A stretch of DNA of 64,000 bases from Qipengyuania gaetbuli (GTDB lineage Bacteria > Pseudomonadota > Alphaproteobacteria > Sphingomonadales > Sphingomonadaceae): assembly GCF_020524765.1 (NCBI RefSeq), contig NZ_JAIVLR010000001.1:1302001-1366000 (forward strand), given 5' to 3'. Below are positions 27,136 to 36,249 of the stretch, piece by piece. Numbering within the stretch: the first letter of the stretch is position 1; the number at the start of each line of letters is the position of its first letter. Both the position numbers and the translations under genes were made by a program. The notes below the pieces were generated by a model. It was given only the letters and a program-made list of their open reading frames with translations, was not told the origin of the DNA and ran no database searches.

Positions 27136-28071
27136 ATGGGCGGCAAATACGCTACGGAAACGCTTCAGGCCGACGAAGGTGGCATCGCCCGCGCGGCTGC
27201 GATTCTGCGCGAGGGCGGCCTTGTCGCCGTTCCGACAGAGACGGTTTATGGTCTTGCTGCACGGGCCGACTGCGACGCGGCGGTGGCGCGGATCTACGAG
27301 GCGAAAGGGCGCCCCAGCTTCAATCCACTGATCGTCCATGTCTCGACTATCGAACAGGCAAGGAGGCTGGCGCACTTCAGCGCCGTGGCGGAGGCCTTGG
27401 CAGAAGAGCACTGGCCCGGGCCCATGACACTTGTGCTTCCGCGCCGCGAGGATGCGGGACTTGCGGCGGCAGTCAGCGCCCGCCTCCCTACGATTGCGCT
27501 GCGCATGCCCGATCACCCTGTCATGCGCGGGGTGTTGCAGCAGGCCGGGGCGCCGATTGCCGCACCTTCGGCCAACCGCAGCGGCTTCATCAGCCCGACC
27601 AGCGCGGCCCATGTGCTTGCGTCGCTCGACGGGCGGATCGATGCGGTGCTCGATGGAGGCGAATGTCGTGCCGGACTCGAATCGACCATCGTGGCAGTGC
27701 GCGAGGACGGCGTTCTTGAAGAACTGCGACCCGGCCCGGTCAAAGTCGCGCCGCGCGACTCTTCCGCGGACGGCGGCGGTATCGAGGCGCCGGGCCAACT
27801 GGCGAGTCATTATGCACCCGGCAAGCCCGTTCGTCTGGAGGCTGTGGACGCACAGCCGGACGAATTCCTGATCGGTTTCGGCGCAATTGCGGGCGATTGC
27901 ACGCTTTCGGCAAATGGCGACCTGATCGAGGCGGCGTCACGCCTTTATGCCTGTCTTCACGAAGGCGCACGGTCGTATAAGCCGCGCATCGCGGTTGCAG
28001 CGGTTCCCCACGATGGGGTGGGCATTGCCATCAACGACCGCCTGAGAAGGGCGGCGACGCCTTCGGACTAA
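27136..28071 (+). CDS. tsaC: L-threonylcarbamoyladenylate synthase (Sua5-type)
   Basis: Makes threonylcarbamoyl-AMP from Thr, bicarbonate and ATP for the universal tRNA t6A37 modification. 311 aa: YrdC domain (about 15-205; GGLVAVPTETVYGLA, KGRPSFNPLIVH, SANRSGFISPT) plus the C-terminal Sua5 domain linked by PGQLASHYAPGKPV, so it is the long Sua5/YwlC form rather than short TsaC. Overlaps the opposite-strand lipoprotein gene by four bases at the 3' ends. Confidence 0.93.
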   Translation: MGGKYATETLQADEGGIARAAAILREGGLVAVPTETVYGLAARADCDAAVARIYEAKGRPSFNPLIVHVSTIEQARRLAHFSAVAEALAEEHWPGPMTLVLPRREDAGLAAAVSARLPTIALRMPDHPVMRGVLQQAGAPIAAPSANRSGFISPTSAAHVLASLDGRIDAVLDGGECRAGLESTIVAVREDGVLEELRPGPVKVAPRDSSADGGGIEAPGQLASHYAPGKPVRLEAVDAQPDEFLIGFGAIAGDCTLSANGDLIEAASRLYACLHEGARSYKPRIAVAAVPHDGVGIAINDRLRRAATPSD

Positions 28072-28397
28072 TCGTCTTCGGGCTCGACCGGGATGGTGGG
28101 CAGGATCTGCTGCATCTGGGCATAGGTGTCGCGCGCATTGCTGCAGGACCGCTGTTTGCCCTTTTCGCATTCGTCGAGCTGCTTCTCGTACTGGCGTTCG
28201 AGCTTGGCCAGCTGCTCCTCGCGCCTACGGATTTCCCGGCCGCGCTTCTCGTCCGCCTCCGACTGGCTGGTCGTGGCAAGGTCCACGCCCTTGCTGACGA
28301 CTCGGACCGGCGCAGTCGCGACGTCGACGAGCGTGCCGACGCAGGCGCTGGTTCCCATGGCGGCGAAGGGGAGCACAAAAAAGGCCAGGCGGCGCAT
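28068..28397 (-). CDS. Small exported protein with coiled coil, possible lipoprotein
   Basis: A 109-residue protein with a hydrophobic N-terminus ending TSAC at residue 19, close to a lipobox (consensus L-A/S-G/A-C), so lipidation is plausible. The mature part has a strongly charged helix (EKRGREIRRREEQLAKLERQ) likely to coil, then two further cysteines in ECEKGKQRSC. AAAGGAA precedes the ATG. I do not recognise a characterised family; the function is unknown. The GIN-domain lipoprotein gene is just upstream on the same strand. Confidence 0.75.
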   Translation of the reverse strand: MRRLAFFVLPFAAMGTSACVGTLVDVATAPVRVVSKGVDLATTSQSEADEKRGREIRRREEQLAKLERQYEKQLDECEKGKQRSCSNARDTYAQMQQILPTIPVEPEDD

Positions 28398-28450
28398 CGA
28401 AATTCCTTTCACTGCGCCGCCTAGCCGAATTTCCCTTATCAGGCGATGAA

Positions 28451-29260
28451 TTAGGCTTCCGGAGCCTCCGGTGCTTCCGGAGCTGCCGGCGGTTCGGGTG
28501 CCTCGGCCTTGGCCTTGGTGGTGCCGCCCTTGCAGGTCAGCTTGCCCGATCCGACCGACGATACGGTGCAGGTCGCATTGCCGTTCACGGTCACACTGCC
28601 TGCGCCGACAATGCTGGCATCGACCGTGCCGTCGGAATCGAATTCCGCATCGCCCGATCCGACCACCGAGATATCGGCGGAGCCGGCCTTGAGGCCGCCC
28701 ATCTTGCTGCTGCCAGAGCCGGCCACGGTCAGGTCGAGCTTGTCCGTACTGCCGGTCGCCTCGAAATCGCCCGAGCCGGCGATAGTCACGTCGAGGCTGC
28801 TGACGTCCATTTTCGCGACCTTGACCGAACCCGATCCGGCTACCGTGACGTCTGCGTTCTCGTCCATGCGATCGGCCTCGATCGTGCCCGAACCGGCCAG
28901 GACCATGGCCTTGAGGCTGGGCATGGTGACCCGCACGGTGGCGCGGCCGAGATCCTTGCCGCTGTCCTTGGCGCGCGAGATCGCCAGCGCGTCCTTTTCG
29001 ATGTGGAAACGCATGGCGTCCACGGCCGCCTGGTCGCCGGTTACGTCGATGTCGAGTGCTGCGCCGTGAGTGACAATCACGTTGTCGGGGGCGGCAAGGA
29101 CGATTTCGGTCGGCGCGGCTCCGCTCGTGTCGAGTTCCGCCAGCGGCACGCCTTCGCCATCGCCGATCTGGATGTTGACCCCGTCGCAACCTGCAACGAG
29201 TGCGCCCGCCGCCAGTGCTGCGAACGGAGCGAGTCCCTTGAGAATCCTGGTAATCATCAT
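28451..29260 (-). CDS. GIN-domain (DUF2807) putative lipoprotein
   Basis: Exported 269-residue protein. A signal peptide ends in the lipobox LVAGC (Cys25), predicting lipidation. The rest is a right-handed beta-helix-like array with the repeating unit V-x-GSG about every 18-20 residues (VLAGSGTIE, VAGSGSVKV, IAGSGDFEA, VAGSGSSKM, VVGSGDAEF, VGAGSVTV), typical of the GIN/DUF2807 adhesin-like domain. The tail is APE/PPA-rich, ending in three PEA repeats. The role is unknown; surface or periplasmic. Confidence 0.85.
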   Translation of the reverse strand: MMITRILKGLAPFAALAAGALVAGCDGVNIQIGDGEGVPLAELDTSGAAPTEIVLAAPDNVIVTHGAALDIDVTGDQAAVDAMRFHIEKDALAISRAKDSGKDLGRATVRVTMPSLKAMVLAGSGTIEADRMDENADVTVAGSGSVKVAKMDVSSLDVTIAGSGDFEATGSTDKLDLTVAGSGSSKMGGLKAGSADISVVGSGDAEFDSDGTVDASIVGAGSVTVNGNATCTVSSVGSGKLTCKGGTTKAKAEAPEPPAAPEAPEAPEA

Positions 29261-29336
29261 GCGGCCTTCCCTCTGCCTGTCCCGCTAGTCCGTATTGGCG
29301 ATATAATACAGCGAGAGGGTGGGTTCAACCCATACG

Positions 29337-29364
29337 AAAAGGGCCGCCCCTTGCGGAGCGGCCC
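29337..29364 (-). terminator. Rho-independent terminator of carD
   Basis: On the minus strand arms GGGCCGC (29364-29358) and GCGGCCC (29347-29341) with a ten-base loop are followed directly by TTTT. It lies 30 bases after the carD stop. Confidence 0.8.
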
Positions 29365-29394
29365 CTTCGTCGAAGCAGCAATGGCCTTGGCCGA

Positions 29395-29928
29395 TCAGGC
29401 CTCTTCGGTGTTCTCGTAATATTGCGGCGCATGTTCGCGCAGCACGTCGAGGATCTTCTCGAGCGCGGTCGCTTCGTCGGTCTTCTCCATCGCCGCGAGT
29501 TCGCGGGCGAGACGGCTCGACGCCGCTTCGAAGATCTGGCGTTCCGAATAGCTCTGTTCCGGCTGGTCGTCCGGGCGGAACAGGTCGCGGGTCACTTCGG
29601 CGATCAGGACGATTTCGCCCGAATTGATCTTCGCTTCATATTCCTGGGCCCGGCGCGACCACATGGTGCGCTTGACCTTGGGCTTGCCCTTCAGGGTTTC
29701 CATCGCTTCCTTGAGCGTCTTGTCCGACGACAGCTTGCGCATGCCGATCGATTCGACCTTGTTGACCGGAACGCGCAGCGTCATGCGTTCCTTCTCGAAG
29801 CGGAGCACGTAGAGGTCGAGCTGCATGCCGGCGATTTCTTCGCTTTGCAGTTCGATGACACGGCCAACGCCGTGCTTGGGATAGACAACGTAGTCGCCAA
29901 CGTCGAAGGCATCAGCCTTGCTCGCCAT
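29395..29928 (-). CDS. carD: CarD/CdnL family RNA polymerase-binding regulator
   Basis: Global transcription factor of 177 aa that binds the RNAP beta subunit through its N-terminal Tudor-like domain (FDVGDYVVYPKHGVGRVIEL, 8-27) and stabilises open promoter complexes, notably at rRNA and growth genes. The helical C-terminal domain contains MWSRRAQEYEAKINSGE. In Caulobacter the homologue CdnL is growth-limiting. Its own terminator follows. The helicase-S4-fdxA-carD order is conserved in alphaproteobacteria. Confidence 0.93.
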   Translation of the reverse strand: MASKADAFDVGDYVVYPKHGVGRVIELQSEEIAGMQLDLYVLRFEKERMTLRVPVNKVESIGMRKLSSDKTLKEAMETLKGKPKVKRTMWSRRAQEYEAKINSGEIVLIAEVTRDLFRPDDQPEQSYSERQIFEAASSRLARELAAMEKTDEATALEKILDVLREHAPQYYENTEEA

Positions 29929-30250
29929 GTATCAATCCTTTCTCGGGGTGGAAGGCTTGGCCAAGCGGCAAAAAAGACCTGTCCGCACCCGGGGGGAGGC
30001 ATGCGGCATAACGGTCAACTTGCGGATTGGTTGCTCTTCCGGCCCTTTCGATTCTCACATCTGGCCGGGAGCACACCGGCGCAGTTGTTGCATTATATAG
30101 CACAGCTTGTGGATTATTGCGAGTCTTTGACGCTTTCGGGCCCGGGCAATCGAATCTTCCGATGGCGCACGAGCCATCGCAGCCGGCCGCGGGAAGCCGG
30201 CTTCTAAAGTCAGCAGGGAATGCAGCTGCGCCGGAAGGCGGCGGCGGCGA
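29929..30250. other. 322-bp intergenic region between fdxA and carD
   Basis: No credible gene. Contents: carD leader; a minus-strand TATAAT (30097-30092) that could be a -10 element for carD about 165 bases upstream, though no good -35 was seen; TGTGGATTA at 30108-30116, one mismatch from an inverted DnaA box; three dispersed GANTC sites (30050, 30121, 30152); and two tandem hairpins near fdxA (described separately). Confidence 0.5.
30160..30202. repeat. Two tandem hairpins downstream of fdxA
   Basis: CGATGGC/GCCATCG (30160-30166, 30173-30179) and AGCCGGC/GCCGGCT (30181-30187, 30196-30202), both perfect 7-bp stems separated by one base. They begin about 50 bases after the fdxA stop. No T-run follows on the minus strand, so termination is possible but not shown. 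Confidence 0.5.
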
Positions 30251-30589
30251 TCAGTCGCCTTCGCCGGGTTCGGTGCTGAAGTACTTGTCGAACTTGTCCT
30301 CTTCACCCTTGTGATCGTCGGCGTCCGCCGGCGGTTCCTTCTTCTGGGTGATGTTCGGCCATTCGGCGGAATACTTGGTGTTCAGCTCGAGCCACTTCTC
30401 GAGATTGTCCTCGGTATCGGGGAGGATCGCCTCGGCCGGGCATTCGGGTTCGCACACGCCACAGTCGATGCATTCCGACGGGTTGATGACGAGCATGTTC
30501 TCGCCCTCGTAGAAACAGTCGACGGGACAGACCTCGACGCAATCGGTGTATTTGCATTTGATGCAGGCGTCGGTGACGACGTAGGTCAT
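30251..30589 (-). CDS. fdxA: Seven-iron ferredoxin FdxA
   Basis: Electron carrier of 112 aa with one 3Fe-4S and one 4Fe-4S cluster. Cysteines C9, C12, C17, C21, C25, C40, C43, C46 and C50 reproduce the Azotobacter FdI pattern shifted by one: C9/C17/C50 for the 3Fe cluster, C21/C40/C43/C46 for the 4Fe cluster, C12 and C25 extra. The C-terminal 50 residues are acidic. It is part of the helicase-S4-fdxA-carD neighbourhood; the physiological partner is unknown. Confidence 0.94.
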   Translation of the reverse strand: MTYVVTDACIKCKYTDCVEVCPVDCFYEGENMLVINPSECIDCGVCEPECPAEAILPDTEDNLEKWLELNTKYSAEWPNITQKKEPPADADDHKGEEDKFDKYFSTEPGEGD

Positions 30590-30617
30590 GGTGCGATAAT
30601 TCCCTGTCTCGCTATGG

Positions 30618-30896
30618 CTAAGGTGCTGCTATTCCGCTTTGCCCGCCCGGGTCAAGTTCGCGATAGCAGGCCGCTGCTTCGCGCGGCGGACCGCGGCGCG
30701 TCGGCAACTCCACAACCTCGATCAGGCGCACCGCGTTCCCCAGCGGGAGAGTGAGCACATCACCGATGGCAATGTCCCGGCTGGCGCGGGTCACGCGCTC
30801 GCCATTACGGCGGATGTGTCCCTCTTCGACCAGCCTTTGAGCCGCGCTTCGTGTGCGCACGAAGCGCAGGAAGCACAGCAGGCGGTCGATCCGCAC
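30618..30896 (-). CDS. S4-domain RNA-binding protein (Hsp15-like)
   Basis: A 92-residue protein, largely a single S4 domain (about 2-62): [25 protein letters not shown] and [20 protein letters not shown]. It resembles Hsp15/HslR, which binds 50S subunits carrying nascent chains; that specific role is an inference. GTG start three bases beyond the helicase stop, with GAGA just upstream, indicates one transcription unit with the RNA helicase. Confidence 0.86.
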   Translation of the reverse strand: MRIDRLLCFLRFVRTRSAAQRLVEEGHIRRNGERVTRASRDIAIGDVLTLPLGNAVRLIEVVELPTRRGPPREAAACYRELDPGGQSGIAAP

Positions 30897-30898
30897 TC

Positions 30899-33415
30899 TC
30901 AGCCGTGTTTCATGAGGTCGGCAAGGCCGGCAAAAGCACTGCCTTCGCGCGGTTTCGCCGGTGCGGGCGCGGGGCGCCGGTTCTGCTTGCGCCGTGCCGC
31001 GGGGCGCCATTCCCACTGGTCGGGACGCGGCGGCCCGAAGGCGCCTTCGGCCAGGGGGCGGGCGCGCTGGACGCGAAAGCCTGCCTGGCCCAGCAGGCGC
31101 TCGGCATTCTTTTCCTCCAGCCCGATCGAGATGGGCAGGGCAAGGTCGAGCACGAAGCGCCGCTTGCCGCCAGCCTTGGTCCGCGCATCATGCGCGGCGC
31201 GGAAAATCTTTTCCGCCAGGTCCAGCCGGATCGCCTGCGTCCCGGCATGGCGATAGCCCGAGGGCAGCTTCTTCTCATCCGGGATGACCGGCAGCATCGC
31301 GTCCTGAAGCGGACGCCGGTCGATGCCGAGTGCTGCGAGCAGCTGGCGCGGGGCGGGCTTGAGCAGCAGCGGCGAATAGATGTCGAGCGCGCCGAAGGTC
31401 ACGCCGATCTTGCGCAGGAAGGGGCGCATTTCCTTCGGCAGGTGTTCGAGCCCTGCCTGCTCGCGCGTAACGAAGCCGTGCCCGGCGATGAGGTTGAGCA
31501 GCAGCGCGCGCGCCTGCGACCCGGCATCGGGATTGGTCGCGGCAACATGCATCCGGTGCAGCGGTTCGAGCGGTTCGAGCTTGCTGTCCAGCCAGGTGCC
31601 GAGCGCGGCCATCAGCGCCTTGCGCGATGCCTCGGGCAAGGTCGCGAGTTCGCGGGCAGGCTCGAGCTCCGGCTTCAACTGTCCGTCTCGCGGATTGAGC
31701 TTGGCCAGCATGTGGCCCTTCCACCGGATCGCCCCGCGCGACAATTCCACGTCCGCCATATCGGAGGCGGCGAGCGCTTCGGCGCGTTTGCCCAGAATGC
31801 GCGGCAGGGCCTTCTCCGCTGCGGCCAGCAACATCTTGCGGTCGGCATGGTTGGCGGCCTGGTCGACGACGAAGCGGAACCCGTCCACATGGCCGAGCGC
31901 TTCGTCCTCGACGCGCAGTACGCCTTCTGCGTCCAGCGCGATGGGGAGCAGCCCCGCGTCCTGTCCCAGCGATTTCATCAGGATTGCCGTCCTCCGGTTC
32001 ACGAATCTTTCGGTCAGCCGCGCATGGAGCGCGTCCGACAGTTTTGCTTCCACGCCTCTTGCCCGTGACGCCATTTCGTCACGCGCCAGCACCCAGTCGG
32101 GACGCTGGCAGATATAGGCCCAGCTGCGAATCGCGGCGATCCGCCCCTGGAGCGTATCGATGTCGCCGCTCGTATTGTCGAGTTCCGAGATCCGCGCGGC
32201 AACGTAGTCCGCGCCGATATAGCCCTCCTGCAGATCCTGCCACAGCCGTGCGACGAAGCGGGCATGCACGTCGGGCCCGCGCTGGCGGAAATCGGGCAGC
32301 GAACAGGCCTCCCAGAAGCGCCTCACCTTGCCGTGCCCGCGGATCGTGGCGGCAAAGGGCTCCTCGGCCAGCCGTTTCAGCGTGGCGAGGTCGATCGCTT
32401 CGGGCGCAAGCCGCAAGGCCTCGTGCGATGGAGACGTCTCGAGATCGGCGATAAGCGCCGCGAGCGAATCGAACCGCGGCTCCGCCTCTCGCCAGAACAG
32501 CTTGGTGATCGGGGCGAAACGGTGCTCCTCGATCGCGTAGATCTCTTCCTCGGTGAATTCGGGCGAGGGGCCGAACTTGCCGCCCGCCCCGGCAAGCGTG
32601 CCGAAAGTGCCGTCGCGCTGGTGGCGCCCGGCGCGCCCGGCGATCTGCGCCATCTCTGCGGGATGCAGCCGCCGCATGCGCACCCCGTCGAACTTGGTGA
32701 GGCCGGCAAAGGCGACATGGTTCACGTCGAGGTTGAGGCCCATGCCGATGGCGTCGGTGGCGACGATGTAGTCCACCTCACCATTCTGGAACAATTCGAC
32801 CTGCTTGTTGCGTGTTTCCGGTGAAAGCGCACCCATGACCACCGCGGCGCCGCCGCGAAAGCGGCGCAGCATCTCGGCAACCGCGTAGACCGCTTCGGAA
32901 CTGAACGCGACGACGGCGCTGCGCGGCGGCAGGCGCGAAAGCTTGCGCGGGCCGATATGGGTAAGCGTGGAAAAGCGCGGCCTGGCGGAGATTTCCGCCT
33001 TGGGCACCAGCGCCCGGACCATCGGCTCCAACGTGGCCGCGCCGAGGATCATCGTTTCCTCGCGCCCGCGCGCATTGAGCAGGCGGTCTGTGAAAACGTG
33101 CCCCCGCTCGCGGTCGGCGGACAATTGCGCCTCGTCCAGCGCGACGAAGGCCCGCTCGCCCGCATCGCGCGGCATCGCTTCGACCGTGCAGCACAGATAG
33201 CGTGCGCCGGGCGGCTCGATCCGCTGTTCGCCAGTGATGAGCGCGACCGATTTCTCGCCCTTTATCGCCACGACCCTGTCGTAGACCTCGCGCGCGAGCA
33301 GGCGCAGCGGGAAACCGATCGCACCGCTCGAATGCGCGCACATGCGCTCGATGGCGAGGTGGGTCTTGCCGGTATTGGTGGGCCCGAGGACCGCCTTGAT
33401 CGGGGCGTCGTTCAC
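30899..33415 (-). CDS. SUV3-like DEAD/DEAH RNA helicase
   Basis: An 838-residue superfamily-2 helicase related to mitochondrial SUV3. Motif I is GPTNTGKT (11-18), motif II is DEAQ, then VVAFSSEAVYAVAE, DAIGMGLNLDV (motif V) and QIAGRAGRHQRDGTFGT (motif VI, arginine finger). The C-terminal third contains basic low-complexity sequence ending in PAPAKPREGS. Alphaproteobacterial homologues probably act in RNA turnover; direct evidence here is only the motifs. GTG start. The following S4 protein and FdxA genes are co-oriented. Confidence 0.9.
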   Translation of the reverse strand: MNDAPIKAVLGPTNTGKTHLAIERMCAHSSGAIGFPLRLLAREVYDRVVAIKGEKSVALITGEQRIEPPGARYLCCTVEAMPRDAGERAFVALDEAQLSADRERGHVFTDRLLNARGREETMILGAATLEPMVRALVPKAEISARPRFSTLTHIGPRKLSRLPPRSAVVAFSSEAVYAVAEMLRRFRGGAAVVMGALSPETRNKQVELFQNGEVDYIVATDAIGMGLNLDVNHVAFAGLTKFDGVRMRRLHPAEMAQIAGRAGRHQRDGTFGTLAGAGGKFGPSPEFTEEEIYAIEEHRFAPITKLFWREAEPRFDSLAALIADLETSPSHEALRLAPEAIDLATLKRLAEEPFAATIRGHGKVRRFWEACSLPDFRQRGPDVHARFVARLWQDLQEGYIGADYVAARISELDNTSGDIDTLQGRIAAIRSWAYICQRPDWVLARDEMASRARGVEAKLSDALHARLTERFVNRRTAILMKSLGQDAGLLPIALDAEGVLRVEDEALGHVDGFRFVVDQAANHADRKMLLAAAEKALPRILGKRAEALAASDMADVELSRGAIRWKGHMLAKLNPRDGQLKPELEPARELATLPEASRKALMAALGTWLDSKLEPLEPLHRMHVAATNPDAGSQARALLLNLIAGHGFVTREQAGLEHLPKEMRPFLRKIGVTFGALDIYSPLLLKPAPRQLLAALGIDRRPLQDAMLPVIPDEKKLPSGYRHAGTQAIRLDLAEKIFRAAHDARTKAGGKRRFVLDLALPISIGLEEKNAERLLGQAGFRVQRARPLAEGAFGPPRPDQWEWRPAARRKQNRRPAPAPAKPREGSAFAGLADLMKHG

Positions 33416-33602
33416 ACCCGACTAGGTGGCAGCGCCCCCCGCCATGCGCAACTGCCCGTCGCCCGATACGCGCAATTGACCGCATTCCCGACGAAAAGAC
33501 GTCGCGGTTAAGGCGATCTTTACCTTGATTCCGCCATGGATTAGGTCGCTTTACGAATGCACGGGCTGGGCGCTGATACGCGCTCGCGACGGAGGGTTTC
33601 AG

Positions 33603-35210
33603 GTGTACGAGTCCGACAAGGACGAGGAACCGCAATCGGTATCGATGCTTGCTGGCGGCTCCGCAGGGGCGGCCGCAATCGCCATGCCCGGCGCGCAGGC
33701 GACGTCTTCCGCCTCCCGTTTTTCGCTCGGCACGCTGCGCGACCAGCTGTTCGCGCGGATCGAGACGCTCGATATTGCACCGGATCTCGGCGCCGACATC
33801 GGCTCCAAGCGCTGGTTCCGCGGCCTTGGCACATTCGTCGGCCTGTCGGTGGTCGCGCTGGCTTTCTGGCCCGACTTCGCTCCGCTCGAGGCGGCATCGC
33901 CGCTGCCCGACGACAAGCCGGTTCTCGACGAATACCACAGTCAGGCGATCCTGCCACTGGCGCTGGGCGCCGATACCGGTCGCCGCATGGGCCCGAGCAA
34001 CCTCGTGCGACCGCTGGCCGAAGCGCCCGAGCGGCCGCAGCTGCAGATGCTCGCCACGCTATCCTCGCCCGACAGTTTCGAGCGCACGCTGCTGCGCGCA
34101 GGGGTAGGCCGTGACGAGGCGCGCCAAGTGCTGTCCATGGTACAGGGTGCCATCCCGCTCGGCGAGCTCGAACCGGGTACGCAGATCGACATCACCTTGG
34201 GCCGCCGGCCTGCACCGGGCGTATCGCGCCCGCTCGAAGACCTCACGTTCCGCGCGCGGTTCGACCTCGAACTGTCGGTCTCGCGCCTCGATCCGGGAGC
34301 GGAACTGACGCTGGCGAAGAAGGCCATCCGCGTCGACGACACGCCGCTGCGCATCCGCGGCACGGTGGGCGACAGCCTCTACCGCTCCGCCCGCGCGGCC
34401 GGTGCACCGTCGAGCGCGATCCAGGCCTATCTCAAGGCTCTGTCGCAGCAGGTGAATCTCGAACGCGACGTGCGCGCCACCGACAGCTTCGACATCATCG
34501 TCTCGCATCGCCGAGCCGCCACGGGCGAGCGGCAGGCGGGCCAGTTGATCTTCGCAGGGCTCGAACGCGGCTCGCGCACGCCGATCCAGCTGATGCGCTG
34601 GGGCAAGGACGGCCAGTTCTACGAAGCTTCGGGCGTGGGCGAGGAGCGCGGCGGCCTCGTCGCGCCGGTGCCCGGGCGGATGTCCTCCAGCTTCGGCATG
34701 CGGCGTCACCCGATCCTCGGCTATCGGCGCATGCATTCGGGAGTCGACTTCAAGGCCGGCCACGGCACGCCGATCGTCGCCGTGACCGACGGGCAGGTGA
34801 CCGGTGCGGGCCGTATGGGCGGCTGCGGCAATGCGGTGCGCCTGCGCCATGCAGGCGGGATCGACACGCGTTACTGCCACATGAGCCGCATCGCGGTGAA
34901 CCGCGGGCAATCGGTGCGCCGGGGACAGGTCATCGGCTATGTCGGCTCGACCGGCTTGTCGACCGGCGCGCACCTCCACTACGAAATGTACCGCAGCGGC
35001 CGCGCGGTGAACCCGGCCTCGGTCAAGTTCGTGACCCGCGCCCAGCTGTCGGGAGCCGAGCTGCAGCGCTTCCGCGAAACGCTGCGCCGGATCAAGACGG
35101 TGGAGGCAGGCGCCGCGCTCGAAGACCTCGCGCCCACGGCCGAGGAAATCGCCAGCGAAACGCCCTTGCGCGAAATCGACAAGCTCGACGCGCCCAAGAC
35201 GGTCGGCTGA
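33603..35210 (+). CDS. M23 family metallopeptidase (LytM), membrane anchored
   Basis: Peptidoglycan endopeptidase of 535 aa. One transmembrane segment (about 78-95, GTFVGLSVVALAFWP) is preceded by a cytoplasmic stretch; a LysM/OapA-like region lies in the middle; the C-terminal LytM domain has zinc ligands H378 and D382 (MHSGVDF) and H457/H459 (AHLHYEM), so it should be catalytically competent. GTG start chosen because GGAGGG lies six bases upstream; a TTG 26 codons earlier lacks one. Next gene is hemB. Confidence 0.88.
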   Translation: MYESDKDEEPQSVSMLAGGSAGAAAIAMPGAQATSSASRFSLGTLRDQLFARIETLDIAPDLGADIGSKRWFRGLGTFVGLSVVALAFWPDFAPLEAASPLPDDKPVLDEYHSQAILPLALGADTGRRMGPSNLVRPLAEAPERPQLQMLATLSSPDSFERTLLRAGVGRDEARQVLSMVQGAIPLGELEPGTQIDITLGRRPAPGVSRPLEDLTFRARFDLELSVSRLDPGAELTLAKKAIRVDDTPLRIRGTVGDSLYRSARAAGAPSSAIQAYLKALSQQVNLERDVRATDSFDIIVSHRRAATGERQAGQLIFAGLERGSRTPIQLMRWGKDGQFYEASGVGEERGGLVAPVPGRMSSSFGMRRHPILGYRRMHSGVDFKAGHGTPIVAVTDGQVTGAGRMGGCGNAVRLRHAGGIDTRYCHMSRIAVNRGQSVRRGQVIGYVGSTGLSTGAHLHYEMYRSGRAVNPASVKFVTRAQLSGAELQRFRETLRRIKTVEAGAALEDLAPTAEEIASETPLREIDKLDAPKTVG

Positions 35211-35250
35211 CATTGCGCCGTCGCCGCGATTGCGGCAGACGGTGCGCATC

Positions 35251-36249
35251 ATGACCAACGCTTCCTATCCCGCCACGCGGATGCGCCGCACGCGCGCCCA
35301 CGACTGGAGCCGCAGGATGCACCGCGAAACGGTGCTGACCCCGGCCGATCTCATCTGGCCGCTCTTCGTCACCGAAGGCACGGGGGTGGAAGAGCCCGTC
35401 GCCAGCCTGCCGGGCGTCTCGCGCTGGTCGATCGACGGTATCGCCAGGCGCGCGCGGGAAGCGGCCGATCTCGGCATTCCCTGCATCGCGCTGTTCCCGA
35501 ACACGCCGCAGGGCAAGCGTAGCGACGACGGGGCCGAAGCGCTCAACCCGGATAATCTCATGTGCCGTGCGATCAAGGCGGTGCGCGATGCCTGCGGCGG
35601 GGATATCGGTATCCTCACCGATGTCGCGCTCGACCCCTATACCAGCCACGGGCAGGACGGGCTGATCGATGCGAATGGCTATGTCCTCAACGACGAAACT
35701 GTCGCGGTGCTGGTCGACCAGGCGGTCACGCAGGCCGAAGCCGGGGCCGACATCGTCGCGCCGTCCGACATGATGGACGGCCGCGTGAAGGCGATCCGCA
35801 TGGCGCTGGAAATGAACGGGCATCCCAACGTCCAGATCATGAGCTACGCGGCTAAATACGCCTCGGCTTTCTACGGCCCGTTCCGTGACGCCGTGGGGTC
35901 CGGCGGCCTGCTGAAGGGCGACAAGAAGAGCTACCAGATGGATCCGGCGAACGGCGACGAGGCCCTGCGAGAAATCGCGCTCGACATCGCCGAAGGTGCT
36001 GACAGCATCATGGTCAAGCCGGGCCTTGCCTATCTCGACGTGATCTGGCGCGCCAAACAGCAGTTCGGCGTGCCCGTCTTTGCCTACCAGGTCAGCGGTG
36101 AATACGCGCTGATCGAAGCAGGCGCGGCAGCCGGTGTCGGTGATCGCGAGGCGCTGCTCATGGAAAAGCTGGTCGCCTTCAAGCGCGCGGGCTGTTCGGG
36201 CGTGCTGACCTACCATGCACCGCTGGCAGCCCGACTGCTGAATGGCTGA
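35251..36249 (+). CDS. hemB: Porphobilinogen synthase (delta-aminolevulinic acid dehydratase)
   Basis: Condenses two 5-aminolevulinates to porphobilinogen; 332 aa. Schiff-base lysines are K202 (SYAAKYAS) and K256 (MVKPGLAYLD). The metal site segment is DVALDPYTSHGQDG: the three zinc cysteines of the yeast/E. coli type are A126, D128 and D136 here, which marks the Mg-dependent class known from Pseudomonas and Bradyrhizobium. First gene of a five-gene overlapping operon; the next start overlaps its stop by eight bases (ATGGCTGA). Confidence 0.96.
   Translation: MTNASYPATRMRRTRAHDWSRRMHRETVLTPADLIWPLFVTEGTGVEEPVASLPGVSRWSIDGIARRAREAADLGIPCIALFPNTPQGKRSDDGAEALNPDNLMCRAIKAVRDACGGDIGILTDVALDPYTSHGQDGLIDANGYVLNDETVAVLVDQAVTQAEAGADIVAPSDMMDGRVKAIRMALEMNGHPNVQIMSYAAKYASAFYGPFRDAVGSGGLLKGDKKSYQMDPANGDEALREIALDIAEGADSIMVKPGLAYLDVIWRAKQQFGVPVFAYQVSGEYALIEAGAAAGVGDREALLMEKLVAFKRAGCSGVLTYHAPLAARLLNG

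Noticed and set aside
31672-33415. Alternative frames through the helicase gene
   Set aside because: Each is low-complexity and lacks the helicase motifs; the 838-residue frame carries all of them.
33525-33602. TTG start for the M23 peptidase at 33525
   Set aside because: No ribosome binding site, whereas GTG at 33603 follows GGAGGG at the right spacing.
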